A program made the position numbers and the translations under genes. Below the pieces are notes generated by a model that saw only the letters and a list, made by a program, of their open reading frames with translations, did no database searches and had not been told where the DNA came from. DNA of 64,000 nt, taken from positions 7,098,001-7,162,000 of the forward strand of contig NZ_AP018448.1 in the NCBI RefSeq assembly GCF_030294945.1. The letters are read 5' to 3'. Positions 35,167 to 44,277 of the stretch are shown piece after piece (the first letter of the stretch is position 1; the number at the start of each line of letters is the position of its first letter). Source of the DNA: Streptomyces graminofaciens (GTDB lineage: Bacteria > Actinomycetota > Actinomycetes > Streptomycetales > Streptomycetaceae).

Positions 35167-36636
35167 ATGACGTTCTTGGACAGCACCACCTGGGAAGGCC
35201 GCATCTTCTCCGGCTCGGGCGAGTGGATCAACGGCTCGGGCGAGGACTACGACGCCGTCGAGCCCGCCACCGGCAAGACGCTGGGCCGCGTCGGCTCCGC
35301 CACACCGCCAGACGTGGACAAGGCGGTACAACGGGCGGTGCGGGCCCAGCGGGAGTGGGCCGCCCGGCCGTACTCCGACCGTGCCGCCGTACTGCGCCGC
35401 GCCGCCCGCCTCTTCGAGGAGCACCAGCAGGAGATCGAGACCTGGGTGGTACGGGAGTCCGGTGCGATCCGTCCGTTCGCCGCCCTACAGGTCAGCAGCG
35501 GTGGTGCGGAGGAGTGCCAAGAGGCCGCCGCCCTCGCCGGGGCACCCTACGGCGAACTGCTGCGTTCCGGGCAGGAGCGGCTGTCCTTCTCCCGCCGCAA
35601 GCCCGTCGGAGTGGTCGGCGTCATCGCCCCGTTCAACGTGCCGATCACCCTGGCCATGCGGGCGGTCGCCCCGGCGCTCGCCCTCGGCAACGCCGTCGTC
35701 CTCAAGCCGGACCCCCGCACCGCGATCAGCGGCGGCGTCGTCTTCGCCCGCGTCTTCGAAGAGGCGGGCCTGCCCGCCGGTCTGCTGCACGTCCTGCCCG
35801 GGGGCGCGGACACCGGAGCCGCCGTGGTCGAGCATCCGCAGGTTCCCGTCATCGCGTTCACCGGCTCCACCCGGGCCGGCCGAGCCATCGGCGTGGCCGC
35901 GGCCCGGCACCTCAAGCGGGTCCACCTGGAGCTCGGCGGGAACTCCGCGCTCGTCGTCATGGACGACGTCGACCTGGACAAGGCCGCCTCGGTGGGCGCC
36001 TGGGGATCCTTCGTCCACGCCGGTCAGATCTGCATGGCCAGCAGCCGCCACCTCGTCCACGCCTCGGTCGTCGACGAGTACACCGCCCTGCTCGCCCAGC
36101 ACGCCGACGCGCTCCCGGTCGGCGACCCGACCACCGAGGCCGTCGCCATCGGGCCGCTCATCGACGGCGGACAGCGCGACAACGTGCACCACATCGTCCA
36201 GGAGACGATCGCGGCCGGTGCCCGGCTGGCCGCGGGCGGCGGTTACGAGGGCCTGTTCTACCGGCCCACCGTGCTCGCTGACGTACCGCTCACCGCGCCC
36301 GCCTACGCCGAGGAGATCTTCGGTCCGGTCGCGCCCGTCGTCCCCTTCCAGGACCTGGACGAGGCGGCCCGGCTCGCCGCGGGCACCGAGTACGGGCTGT
36401 CCCTCGGTGTCCTCACCCGTGACGTCATGAAGGGCCTCGCCCTGGCGGAGCGCGTGCCCAGCGGCCTGGTCCACATCAACGACCAGACCGTCAACGACGA
36501 GCCGCTCATCCCCTTCGGCGGGGCCGGCGACTCCGGCACCGGCTCCCGCCACGGCGGCACCGCCGCCAACCTCGAAGCCTTCACCGAACAGCAGTGGGTC
36601 ACCGTACGCGGCGAACTCCCCGACTACCCCTTCTGA
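35167..36636 (+). CDS. Aldehyde dehydrogenase (benzaldehyde/vanillin type)
   Basis: A 489-residue NAD(P)-dependent aldehyde dehydrogenase. It has the catalytic Cys in AGQICMASSR, the general-base Glu in HLELGGNSALVV, cofactor segment VIAPFNVPITLAMRAVAPALALGNAVVLKP, and the FTGSTRAGR turn. The GQIC rather than GQVC form and the HINDQTVNDEPLIPFGG C-terminus resemble salicylaldehyde/vanillin dehydrogenases. An alternative in-frame ATG lies at 35140. A 24-base duplication precedes the start (35108-35155). It would oxidise the aromatic aldehyde produced by the neighbouring stilbene-type oxygenase. Confidence 0.88.
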   Translation: MTFLDSTTWEGRIFSGSGEWINGSGEDYDAVEPATGKTLGRVGSATPPDVDKAVQRAVRAQREWAARPYSDRAAVLRRAARLFEEHQQEIETWVVRESGAIRPFAALQVSSGGAEECQEAAALAGAPYGELLRSGQERLSFSRRKPVGVVGVIAPFNVPITLAMRAVAPALALGNAVVLKPDPRTAISGGVVFARVFEEAGLPAGLLHVLPGGADTGAAVVEHPQVPVIAFTGSTRAGRAIGVAAARHLKRVHLELGGNSALVVMDDVDLDKAASVGAWGSFVHAGQICMASSRHLVHASVVDEYTALLAQHADALPVGDPTTEAVAIGPLIDGGQRDNVHHIVQETIAAGARLAAGGGYEGLFYRPTVLADVPLTAPAYAEEIFGPVAPVVPFQDLDEAARLAAGTEYGLSLGVLTRDVMKGLALAERVPSGLVHINDQTVNDEPLIPFGGAGDSGTGSRHGGTAANLEAFTEQQWVTVRGELPDYPF

Positions 36637-36694
36637 CGGGGCCCGTTTCGCCCCCCGCACCCATCCGTTTCGCCCCCCGCACACTGGAGCAACG

Positions 36695-38215
36695 ATGCCC
36701 CCGAACCCCATGACCGTCGTCCCCCGCCGGACGGGACGGACCCCCGCCCCCGCCCCCGGAGCCGGCTGGCCCACCGACAACAAGTTCCTCAACGGCCCCT
36801 TCGCGCCCTGGACGGAGGAGAACGAGGCGTACGACCTGGAGGTGGACGGAGAGATACCGGCCGACCTCGCGGGCGCGCTGTTCCGCGTCTCCTCCAACCC
36901 CCGCTTCCAGCCCCGCAACACCGACCGCTACCACTGGTGGGAGGGCGACGGCATGGTCTGCGGCATCTACCTGCGCGAGGGCCGGGCCGCCTACCGCACC
37001 CGCTGGGTCGAGACCGACTCGATGAAGGTCGAGGTGGAGGCCGGGGAAGCGGTCTACAGCGGCTTCGTCAACGGCGGCACCCCGGGCCGGCTGCCCGAGG
37101 GCGCCCCGCCCGCCAAGAACGTGGCCAACATCAACGCCGGCCTCTTCGACGACCACCTGATCGTCTACTACGACGGCGGACTGCCGCACGCGCTGGACCC
37201 CGAGACCCTGCGCACCCTCGGCACGTACGACTTCCACGGCGGCATCGACGTCCTGTGCACCGGCCACTACAAGACCGACCCGGACACCGGCGACATGCTG
37301 TTCTTCGCCGCCACCGGCCCGGTCGTCACCTGGTACCGCGCCGACGTGAAGACGGCCGAGATCATCGACTCGCACTCCTTCGACATCGGCGTGCCCGTCC
37401 TCATGCACGACTTCGCGGTCAGCGACACCTACGCCGTCTTCTTCGTCACCCCCGCCCAGTTCCGCCTCGACATGGTGGTGCAGAGCAGGCCCGGCGTGGT
37501 CTGGGACGAGAACTCCCTGGAACACGGGGTGCAGATCGTCCTGATGAACCGCCACACCCACGAGGTCACCTGGCACGAGCTCGGCGGCCACTGGGCCAAC
37601 ACCCACTTCTTCAACGCCTACGAGCAGGACGGCGAGCTGATCGTCGACGGGCACCGCATCAGCCGGCTCGGCAACCCCGCCGACCGCCTCTCCACGCCGC
37701 TGGGCTCCCACGAGTGGTTCCCCCCGGCCCAGCCCTACCGGTGGCGTGTGGACCTGGCGACCGGGCGGGCCTCGGAGGAGATGATCAGCGGCATCTTCGG
37801 GGAGTTCCCGAAGATCAACGATGCGTACACCGGCCGCCCGCACCGCTACGGCTACTTCGTCACCACACGCGGCCTGGCCCACGACACCATGTCCGACGGG
37901 CTGGCCCGCCACGACTACCTCCTCGACCACACCACCGTCGTCGAAGGACCGGACGGCCTGACCAGCCCCAGCGAACCGGCCTTCGTCGCCCGCGAGAACG
38001 CCCGCAGCGAGGACGACGGCTACCTGCTCACCCTGTGGTGGAACCGCACCACCGACCTCAGCGAACTCCTCATTCACGACGCCGCCGACCTGCGCCGCAC
38101 CCCGCTCGCCCGGGTCAAGCTCCCCAGCCGGGTGCCCTTCGGCTTCCACGGCAGCTGGGCCGACCACCTCACCCTGGACCGAGCCATCGCGGCCCACCGC
38201 GACGACGGCCGGTAG
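36695..38215 (+). CDS. Carotenoid oxygenase-family dioxygenase (lignostilbene type)
   Basis: A 506-residue seven-bladed propeller Fe(II) oxygenase (RPE65/CCD/LSD superfamily). The four iron-ligand His candidates are in DVLCTGHYKTD, VLMHDFAVSDTYAVFF, NTHFFNAYEQDG and PFGFHGSW near the end. The family start FNGPFAPWTEENEAYDLEVDGEIPADLAGALFR is seen in variant form, with GDGMVCGIYL. No carotenoid genes are nearby; the aldehyde dehydrogenase 58 bases upstream points to cleavage of a stilbene or propenylphenol to an aromatic aldehyde. A direct repeat of GTTTCGCCCCCCGCAC lies just upstream. Confidence 0.88.
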   Translation: MPPNPMTVVPRRTGRTPAPAPGAGWPTDNKFLNGPFAPWTEENEAYDLEVDGEIPADLAGALFRVSSNPRFQPRNTDRYHWWEGDGMVCGIYLREGRAAYRTRWVETDSMKVEVEAGEAVYSGFVNGGTPGRLPEGAPPAKNVANINAGLFDDHLIVYYDGGLPHALDPETLRTLGTYDFHGGIDVLCTGHYKTDPDTGDMLFFAATGPVVTWYRADVKTAEIIDSHSFDIGVPVLMHDFAVSDTYAVFFVTPAQFRLDMVVQSRPGVVWDENSLEHGVQIVLMNRHTHEVTWHELGGHWANTHFFNAYEQDGELIVDGHRISRLGNPADRLSTPLGSHEWFPPAQPYRWRVDLATGRASEEMISGIFGEFPKINDAYTGRPHRYGYFVTTRGLAHDTMSDGLARHDYLLDHTTVVEGPDGLTSPSEPAFVARENARSEDDGYLLTLWWNRTTDLSELLIHDAADLRRTPLARVKLPSRVPFGFHGSWADHLTLDRAIAAHRDDGR

Positions 38216-38426
38216 GCCACAGCGGCGTACCCGCCCCGTACGTGCCCCGGCTTCCGTCAAGGTGTGGCCCATCGCCCACCTCGGGTGATACCACTTATGC
38301 CCCCGGGGGCAGGGCTCCCGGGTGCCGCACCGCAACCGATGTGGCTGAAAAGTGTGTCTCTGGGGGCGTGGTCCGAAGCTCCGGGGCGAGTGAGGTTCCG
38401 GCAGCACTGCAGCCTTGGGGGCTGGA

Positions 38427-40079
38427 ATGAACACATGGGCGGTGCCCGGATACACCGAGTCGACGGAGCTCGGATCAGGGGCGAGCGGGCGGGTCGTCCT
38501 TGCCGTGCACCAGGAGACCGGCGTCCCGGTCGCGATGAAGTACCTCGCCGAGTCACTGCGCACCCGGCCCGGCTTCGTACGCGACTTCAGGGCGGAGGCG
38601 CGGCTGCTGGGCGGCCTGGAGAGCCCGTACGTCGCCGGGCTGTACGAGTACGTCGAGAGTCCGGACGGCGCCGCCATCGTGATGGAGCTGGTGGACGGTG
38701 TCTCGTTGCGGACCCTGCTGACCAGCCAGGGCCCGCTCGACCCCGAGGCCGCCCTCGTGGTCCTGAAGGGCTCGTTGCTCGGTCTGGCCGACGCGCACCG
38801 TATCGGCGTCGTCCACCGCGACTACAAGCCGGCGAACGTCCTGGTCGCACCGGACGGAGAGTCCAAGCTCGTCGACTTCGGGATCGCGGCGGACGTCGGC
38901 ACCAGCGCCGGAGCGGCGGGAACCCCCGCCTACATGGCCCCGGAGCAGTGGACCGGGGCACCCGCCTCTCCCGCCGCCGACGTGTACGCGGCCACGGCCA
39001 CGTTCTTCGAGTGCCTCACGGGCCACAAGCCGTACCCGGGCGACAATCTCGCCGAACTCGCGCTGCAGCACGCCGATGCGCCCGTCCCCGTCGAGGAGGT
39101 CCCCGAGGCGGTGCGGGACCTGGTGCGGCGCGGTCTGGCCAAGGACCCGCAGGAACGGCCCACACACGCCGAGGCGTTCGCCACGGAACTGGAGACGGCC
39201 GCCGGCGCCGCCTACGGGCCCGACTGGGAGGAACGCGGGCGCGGCCGGCTCGCCGCGCTGGTGGCCCTGCTGCCGCTGCTGCTGCCGTCGGCCCGCAGCG
39301 CCCCGCACACCACGACGGACACCGCGCGTACGGTGCTGGGCCGGGAACCGGGACAAGGCTGGGCGCGGTCGTGGCGGCCCGGTCGGCCGGGGATGCTGGT
39401 GTCCGGTGCGGCCGTGCTGCTGGGTGCCCTCCTGACCTACGGCATCCAGCACACACCCGGAGCGGATCCGCAGCAGGCGGCGCAAGCCCTGGCCACCACC
39501 AGTGCCCAGCCCGGTGTGGAGTCGGGAGGGCCCACCGCTCCGACCGCGACGACCACCGCCTCGTCCCCGCCGTCCCCCACGTCCCCCACGTCCACCGTGT
39601 CAGCCGGCCCGTCGGCCTCGGACCCGGGGACCGCCGACACCGGCGAGCCCTCGGCGTCCCTCACCACGGCTCCGGCCCCGGAGACGACGACGCCCGGCGG
39701 GGCGACCCCCGAGGCGACGCCGACGACCGCTTCCCCCGGCTCGCCGGCCGCCCCCGCCGTCAAGGACGTCACGGTGTCGGGTTTCCGCCAGACGGGCCCG
39801 ACGACCGCCACGGCGACGATCGACATCACCACGGACGGCACCGGGCCGCTCTCCCTCACCGTCTCCTGGTTCACGGGCGACACCGGCGGACAGCTCGGCA
39901 CCCCGGACGGTGCGGTCCAGACGTTGGAGCGCAGCGGCGCCACCCAGTACACCCTGACCGTCGACCACACCTTCCGGAGCAACGCCTGCTACTGGTCGGT
40001 GCGGGCCACGACCACTCCGGCCTCCGCCGACGGCGGCGCCTCGCAGCAGCTTCTGACCAGGCGGTGTGACATCCGATGA
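38427..40079 (+). CDS. Membrane Ser/Thr protein kinase
   Basis: A 550-residue Hanks-type kinase. Gly-rich loop LGSGASG, Lys38 (VAMKYL), catalytic HRD at 130-132 (VVHRDYKPAN), DFG 150-152, APE 171-173 (YMAPEQW). A single membrane helix lies at about residues 325-345, followed by a ~90-residue Thr/Ser/Pro/Ala linker and an extracellular ~110-residue beta-rich C-terminal domain (VSGFRQTGPTTATATIDI, two Cys). The domain may sense a ligand. The next gene overlaps by ATGA and encodes a membrane protein with regular threonine repeats, a likely substrate. Confidence 0.92.
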   Translation: MNTWAVPGYTESTELGSGASGRVVLAVHQETGVPVAMKYLAESLRTRPGFVRDFRAEARLLGGLESPYVAGLYEYVESPDGAAIVMELVDGVSLRTLLTSQGPLDPEAALVVLKGSLLGLADAHRIGVVHRDYKPANVLVAPDGESKLVDFGIAADVGTSAGAAGTPAYMAPEQWTGAPASPAADVYAATATFFECLTGHKPYPGDNLAELALQHADAPVPVEEVPEAVRDLVRRGLAKDPQERPTHAEAFATELETAAGAAYGPDWEERGRGRLAALVALLPLLLPSARSAPHTTTDTARTVLGREPGQGWARSWRPGRPGMLVSGAAVLLGALLTYGIQHTPGADPQQAAQALATTSAQPGVESGGPTAPTATTTASSPPSPTSPTSTVSAGPSASDPGTADTGEPSASLTTAPAPETTTPGGATPEATPTTASPGSPAAPAVKDVTVSGFRQTGPTTATATIDITTDGTGPLSLTVSWFTGDTGGQLGTPDGAVQTLERSGATQYTLTVDHTFRSNACYWSVRATTTPASADGGASQQLLTRRCDIR

Positions 40080-40957
40080 CCACCAAGGACGACCGCACTC
40101 CCGCGACCGCCGAAGACGCCGGGGAGCCCACGCGGGTACTCGACCGCGCCGGGGGCGGTGAGGCCACCCTGGTGTTCGGCTCTGCCGGGGGCGGTGAGGT
40201 CACCCGGGTGCTCGGCCCAGCCGGGGACGGTGAGGCCACCCGGGTGCTCGGCCCAGCCGGGGACGGTGAGCCCACCCAGGTGCTCGGCCCCGCACACAAA
40301 CCCGCCCCGAGCGACGAACCCGCCCCTAGCGACGAACCCGGCCCCGCCGACGCCGAGTACAGCGCCACTGTGCTGGCCAGCCACTGGATCCAGAGACCCG
40401 AGCCGGACGCCACCCTCGTCGGGCCGTTCTCCACGGAGACCCCGCTGACGCCGCCGGATCGCGCCGAGGGCACGATGCTGCGTTTCGGCCCGGGGGTGAC
40501 AGCCGCCCTCGCGCACCGAACCCACAGGACGCTGCCCGTGGTGCCGCCGCCCCCCGTGCCCCGACGCCGACGTCTGCGCCGACACGCTCTGCCCGCGCTG
40601 GTACTGATCGCAGTCCTGGCCTTCCTCGCCTGGCAGCGTCTCGGGCCGTCCGTCGCGGTGCACACGGCGGCGGTCACGGCCCGGCCCACGGTTCTGGGAT
40701 GCGGTGACACAGCCGACATAGTCGGCCTCGTCGCCACGAACGGCCGGCCGGGCACGATCTCCTACCGCTGGATCCGAAGCGACGGCACCGCCTCGGGCAC
40801 ACTGCGCGAAGGGGTGGTCCGGGGCCAGAGACAGGCACGTCTGCACCTGCGGTGGACCTTCCAGGGCACAGGCCGATACGAGGCACGGGTCGAACTGCGC
40901 ATCCTTTCCCCCAAGCACCGCACGGTCACCGCCCACCTCACGTACCAATGCCCCTGA
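40076..40957 (+). CDS. Membrane protein with five 12-residue threonine repeats, kinase partner
   Basis: 293 residues. The cytoplasmic N-terminus has five repeats of exactly 12 residues with consensus GEATRVLGPAGD; the threonines are Thr19, 31, 43, 55 and 67. Further ATVL, ATLV and GTML sites follow at Thr98, 113 and 133. A basic stretch (RRRRLRR) precedes one membrane helix (about 171-186). The C-terminal ~105 residues are extracellular and beta-rich, resembling the kinase's outer domain in size. Translation is coupled to the kinase. The repeats look like an array of phospho-acceptor sites; this is inference. The 3' end lies in a terminator stem. Confidence 0.8.
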   Translation: MTTKDDRTPATAEDAGEPTRVLDRAGGGEATLVFGSAGGGEVTRVLGPAGDGEATRVLGPAGDGEPTQVLGPAHKPAPSDEPAPSDEPGPADAEYSATVLASHWIQRPEPDATLVGPFSTETPLTPPDRAEGTMLRFGPGVTAALAHRTHRTLPVVPPPPVPRRRRLRRHALPALVLIAVLAFLAWQRLGPSVAVHTAAVTARPTVLGCGDTADIVGLVATNGRPGTISYRWIRSDGTASGTLREGVVRGQRQARLHLRWTFQGTGRYEARVELRILSPKHRTVTAHLTYQCP

Positions 40958-40982
40958 CCGGGCCTCGGCCGGTCAGGGGCAT
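40948..40982. terminator. Bidirectional terminator with perfect 14-bp stem
   Basis: ATGCCCCTGACCGG and CCGGTCAGGGGCAT flank a 7-base loop. The stop codon of the upstream gene is inside the left arm. It separates two converging genes. Confidence 0.85.
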
Positions 40983-40999
40983 CTTGCGTTCCCGCGGTG

Positions 41000-42379
41000 T
41001 CAGTTCACAGTGAAGAAGTAGTCGTAGGGCGCCAGTCGGATGCCGGAGCGGGTCGTCGCGTAGACCGTGACGTAGTGGAAGCCGTCCGTCGACGGGGTCC
41101 AGTCGATGCCCGCCTCATCGTCGGCGCCCGCGGTGACCGTGGCCTCCGGGTCCCCGTCGAAGGAGTACGTGTAGCTCACGACGTCCTTCACCTTGGGCGT
41201 GAACGTGAACGCGCCCGGGACGCCCGCACCGCCGCCCGAACCGTTCTCGGGGTAGACGTCCGAAGCGACGGTCGGAGTCGTGTCGTAGCTGATGTCCCAC
41301 GATGCCGCGTCGCTGACCCAGCCGTTCGCGCTCCTGCTGGTCACCCGGAGCGACTCGCCGTAGGTGCCGTCCAGCGTGAGCGTCACCTTCGCCGTGCCGT
41401 CCGCCGCCGCCTCCACGTCGACGGTCCTGTCGCTCTGACCGCCGACGGTCTTCACGGAGTAACCGACGACCGGACTCTTCGACTGGAGCCCCGCGTCGGG
41501 CCGGAGCGTGAATTCGGTCGGATCGCCGAACTCGGGCGACGGGACGGCCGGGGTGACGGTGGGCGCCGTGGAGCTGACGCGGAACGTGTAGCTGGTGATC
41601 GCCGATCCGTTGTAGGCCCGGTCCAGGCTTCGCACCCACAGGGTCATCACACCGGCGCCGCGCGGCGGGACCAGGCTGAGCGTGGCCGAACCGCCGGGCG
41701 CGTCGGCGCGCTTGAAGTATCTCGTGTCCGAGTACGGGTCGACGGGCTGCGGAATGCCGTGGTCGCCGATCGTCGTGCCGATGACCGGGAAGTCCTGCTG
41801 CCAGGTGAACTGGAACCCGGTGACGTCGTCGACGCCGCCCGCGTCCAGTGTGAACGTGACCGGCTCCCCGCCCTGATTCCATCCGTCCGGCGGGTAGTTC
41901 GGCGAGGTGATGGTGGGTGCGCTCGCAGGGCGGGTGTTGTCGACCGTGACGTAGCAGGGGGCCGACCAGTCCGAGGCCGCGCCCCCGGCCACCGTCTGCG
42001 CCTGCCACGCGTAGGTCTGTCCGTCGGCGAGCGCGGCGGCGGGCAGAGTGGCGGGTGCCTCGAACCCGGTGGTGGCGAAGTCGCGGGTAACCGTCGTGAT
42101 CCGCGTCGGGTCGGCGACCGGCCAGACCTGATAGCGCACGCTGACCCGGGGGTTGCCGGTTGTGTCGGTGGTCCCGGGGATGCCTTCGACGACAAGGCCG
42201 GTGCCGGCCCAGAGGTAGGTGGGCCGGTCCGCGTCGGTCGAGCAGTTCCGGTAGCCGTTGAACAACTGGGTGGGTGTGGTGGGCGTCCCGTCGGCCGCGT
42301 TCGCGGGCGACGCGGCCAGTGCCAGGCCGAGGGTTCCCAGAGAGGCGAGGACGGCACGCGCTCGCGTGCCGAAGGGCAT
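41000..42379 (-). CDS. Secreted protein with Ig-like/fibronectin-like domains
   Basis: A 459-residue exported protein. Sec signal peptide 1-27 (cleavage ANA-AD). The body is made of about four beta-sandwich segments with the pattern of bacterial Ig-like domains (PTITSPNYPPDGWNQGGEPVTFTLDAGG; APTVTPAVPSPEFGDPTEFTL; VASDVYPENGSGGGAGVPGAFTFTP). Similar modules precede RHS or toxin repeats in larger actinobacterial proteins, but none follows here. It lacks a sortase motif. The start MPFGTRARA is chosen because sequence upstream is not coding-like. Function unknown; possibly cell-surface binding. Confidence 0.78.
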   Translation of the reverse strand: MPFGTRARAVLASLGTLGLALAASPANAADGTPTTPTQLFNGYRNCSTDADRPTYLWAGTGLVVEGIPGTTDTTGNPRVSVRYQVWPVADPTRITTVTRDFATTGFEAPATLPAAALADGQTYAWQAQTVAGGAASDWSAPCYVTVDNTRPASAPTITSPNYPPDGWNQGGEPVTFTLDAGGVDDVTGFQFTWQQDFPVIGTTIGDHGIPQPVDPYSDTRYFKRADAPGGSATLSLVPPRGAGVMTLWVRSLDRAYNGSAITSYTFRVSSTAPTVTPAVPSPEFGDPTEFTLRPDAGLQSKSPVVGYSVKTVGGQSDRTVDVEAAADGTAKVTLTLDGTYGESLRVTSRSANGWVSDAASWDISYDTTPTVASDVYPENGSGGGAGVPGAFTFTPKVKDVVSYTYSFDGDPEATVTAGADDEAGIDWTPSTDGFHYVTVYATTRSGIRLAPYDYFFTVN

Positions 42380-42519
42380 GGTCAAGTGGTCCCTCCCGTT
42401 TTGGATGCCCGCACGCCGTGCTGATGCGCACAGGTGTACGGGCGGCGAGGGGATCGTATGAGGTGCCACAGGCCGACGCATGAGATTTAGATCGAACGGC
42501 CCTGCTGCCGCCGCCATGT

Positions 42520-43227
42520 TCAAGGTGCCGGCGGCTTCCGAGGCCCTCGGCGCTGGTCGCCGCTGTGTCGGCGGAGTCGGTCGGTGTGGCGGGCGATGTC
42601 TTCCACGCGCGCCGCGAGCTCGGGGTGGTCGGACGCCAGGTACGTGTGCGCGTCGGTCAGGGGACCTACGAGGGTGGCCGCGTCGTTGTCGGCGAGGGCG
42701 GTGGTGAGTTCGACGAGTGGGGTGCGAGCGGCGGCGGGGAGGTCGGCGAGCGCGGTGATCTGGCCGGCGAGCTGGCGCAGGTCCGCGGCGTTGGCGCGGG
42801 CCCAGGCGGTGACGGTGCGGTCGGCGGCGCGGCGGTCCCGGGTGGCTTGTACCCGCTGTTCGCCCGTGGAGCCCGGGTTTCCGGGACGTACGCGCAGGTA
42901 GCGGCGTTCAGCGGCCTGGCGGCTGGAGACGCCGAGGGGGCGGGCGAGGTCGGCCCAGCTGGCGCCGGCCTCCCGGGCTTCCTCGATCAGGTCCGGTTCC
43001 CATGCGGCGAGCTGATCGCGCACTTCGCGAAGCAGCAGGAGGGCGGCGAGTGCCTGCTGCGAGCCGGCCTGCGCGGGTTCGGGCCGGGCGGGTTCGGGCT
43101 GCTGCCCGTCCCGCGGTGTCCGGGCGGTGCGCAGGGCTTCGTGGATGGTGTCCAGCGCCGCGGCGGCCAGGAACGACGTGGGGGTGAGACCGCGGGGGCG
43201 GGGGGCGGGCTGATCGGCGGTGGTCAT
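42520..43227 (-). CDS. rheA: RheA-like heat-shock repressor
   Basis: A 235-residue cytosolic protein, divergent from the small heat-shock gene. A putative helix-turn-helix lies at about residues 80-115 ([31 protein letters not shown]). The C-terminal half is helical and Ala-rich. In S. albus the repressor RheA (231 residues) is encoded divergently from hsp18, senses temperature directly and binds TGTCATC-N5-GATGACA. Both the gene arrangement and that operator are present here, which supports the name. Sequence identity to RheA could not be checked. Confidence 0.8.
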   Translation of the reverse strand: MTTADQPAPRPRGLTPTSFLAAAALDTIHEALRTARTPRDGQQPEPARPEPAQAGSQQALAALLLLREVRDQLAAWEPDLIEEAREAGASWADLARPLGVSSRQAAERRYLRVRPGNPGSTGEQRVQATRDRRAADRTVTAWARANAADLRQLAGQITALADLPAAARTPLVELTTALADNDAATLVGPLTDAHTYLASDHPELAARVEDIARHTDRLRRHSGDQRRGPRKPPAP

Positions 43228-43241
43228 GGAGCCTCCGGCGC

Positions 43242-43260
43242 TGTCATCGTCTCGATGACG
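43242..43260. promoter_or_regulatory. RheA-type operator 1 (one mismatch)
   Basis: TGTCATC-GTCTC-GATGACG, differing from the RheA consensus TGTCATC-N5-GATGACA only in the last base. It is 15 bases upstream of the rheA start, so it suits autorepression. Confidence 0.75.
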
Positions 43261-43267
43261 CTCTACT

Positions 43268-43286
43268 TGTCATCACTTGGATGACA
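43268..43286. promoter_or_regulatory. RheA-type operator 2 (perfect)
   Basis: TGTCATC-ACTTG-GATGACA exactly matches the published S. albus hsp18 operator form. Its centre is 26 bases from operator 1 and 82 bases before the hsp18 start. Confidence 0.85.
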
Positions 43287-43358
43287 TGTTACAACGAAGG
43301 CAAGGTGAACCGCATTGGCAGGAACGTGCCTGACCCGGACAACTGGAGGTGTTTGACC

Positions 43359-43793
43359 ATGTTGATGCGCACCGACCCGTTCCGTGAGCTCGATAGACTC
43401 ACCCAGCAGCTCCTGAACACGACCGGCACCTGGTCACGGCCGTCGGCGATGCCGATGGACGCCTACCGTGAGGGCGAGGAGTACGTGATCGCCCTCGACC
43501 TGCCCGGCGTCTCCACGGACGCGATCGACATCGACGTCGAACGGAACATGCTGACGGTCAAGGCCGAGCGGCGGCCCGTCACCAAGGCGGACGACGTGCA
43601 GATGGAGCTCTCCGAGCGGCCTCTGGGCGTCTTCTCCCGCCAGGTCGTGCTGGCCGACACCCTGGACACCGAGCGCATCAAGGCGGACTACGACGCGGGT
43701 GTGCTGACCCTGCGGATCCCGATCGCCGAGCGCGCCAAGCCCCGCAAGGTCGCCATCGGTGGCGGCTCCGCGCACAGGGAGATCAGCGGCTGA
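43359..43793 (+). CDS. hsp18: Small heat-shock protein Hsp18 (Hsp20 family)
   Basis: A 144-residue alpha-crystallin-domain chaperone. N-terminal [19 protein letters not shown], core [32 protein letters not shown], and the conserved [16 protein letters not shown] with a C-terminal IxI-like RKVAIGG. The start follows CTGGAGG; an in-frame upstream extension crosses the operators and is rejected. It should bind unfolding proteins during heat stress and be repressed by the divergent RheA through the two inverted repeats. Confidence 0.93.
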   Translation: MLMRTDPFRELDRLTQQLLNTTGTWSRPSAMPMDAYREGEEYVIALDLPGVSTDAIDIDVERNMLTVKAERRPVTKADDVQMELSERPLGVFSRQVVLADTLDTERIKADYDAGVLTLRIPIAERAKPRKVAIGGGSAHREISG

Positions 43794-43881
43794 GTCCCCC
43801 GGCCGCGCCGGAGACGGGGGACGGCCGCCCCTCGCGGCCGCCCCGTCCTCCGCTCGTCGCCCCTGACACAAGGGAGTAGCG

Positions 43882-44277
43882 ATGACAATGCGATGGGAGG
43901 CGTTCCTGGACCAGGTCAAGGAACGCGGAGAGTACGAGAGCACAGAGGAAGCCGAGCGGGCGGCCCGCACGGTGCTGCCGCTCCTGGGCGCGCACCTGGT
44001 GGGCGAGGTACGGGCGGAGCTGGCAGCCCGGCTGCCGGAGGAGATGGCACTCGTCCTGCTCAATCCGCTCCAGGCACGCGAGCCGCTCTCCCCCGAGCGG
44101 TTCGTACGGGCCACCGCGGCATGGATCGAGGGAGCAACTGAACAGACCGCGGCCTGGGACGTGGGCGCCGTGCTCAGCGTGGCCGCGGACGCCGCGGGCG
44201 AAGAGCTCACCCGGCGCATCCTGCTCCAGCTCCCGGCGGGCTACGACCTGCTGTTCGGCCACCCCCAGCCCGTATAG
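43882..44277 (+). CDS. DUF2267 protein
   Basis: A 131-residue helical protein of the DUF2267 family (MRWEAFLDQVKERGEYESTEEAERAARTVLPLLGAHLVGEVRAELAARLPEEMALVLL in outline). Such proteins are small, cytosolic and often sit in stress or dormancy loci of actinobacteria. It lies 88 bases after hsp18 on the same strand, so it may share heat or stress control. RBS AAGGGAG precedes the ATG. The biochemical role is unknown. Confidence 0.8.
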   Translation: MTMRWEAFLDQVKERGEYESTEEAERAARTVLPLLGAHLVGEVRAELAARLPEEMALVLLNPLQAREPLSPERFVRATAAWIEGATEQTAAWDVGAVLSVAADAAGEELTRRILLQLPAGYDLLFGHPQPV

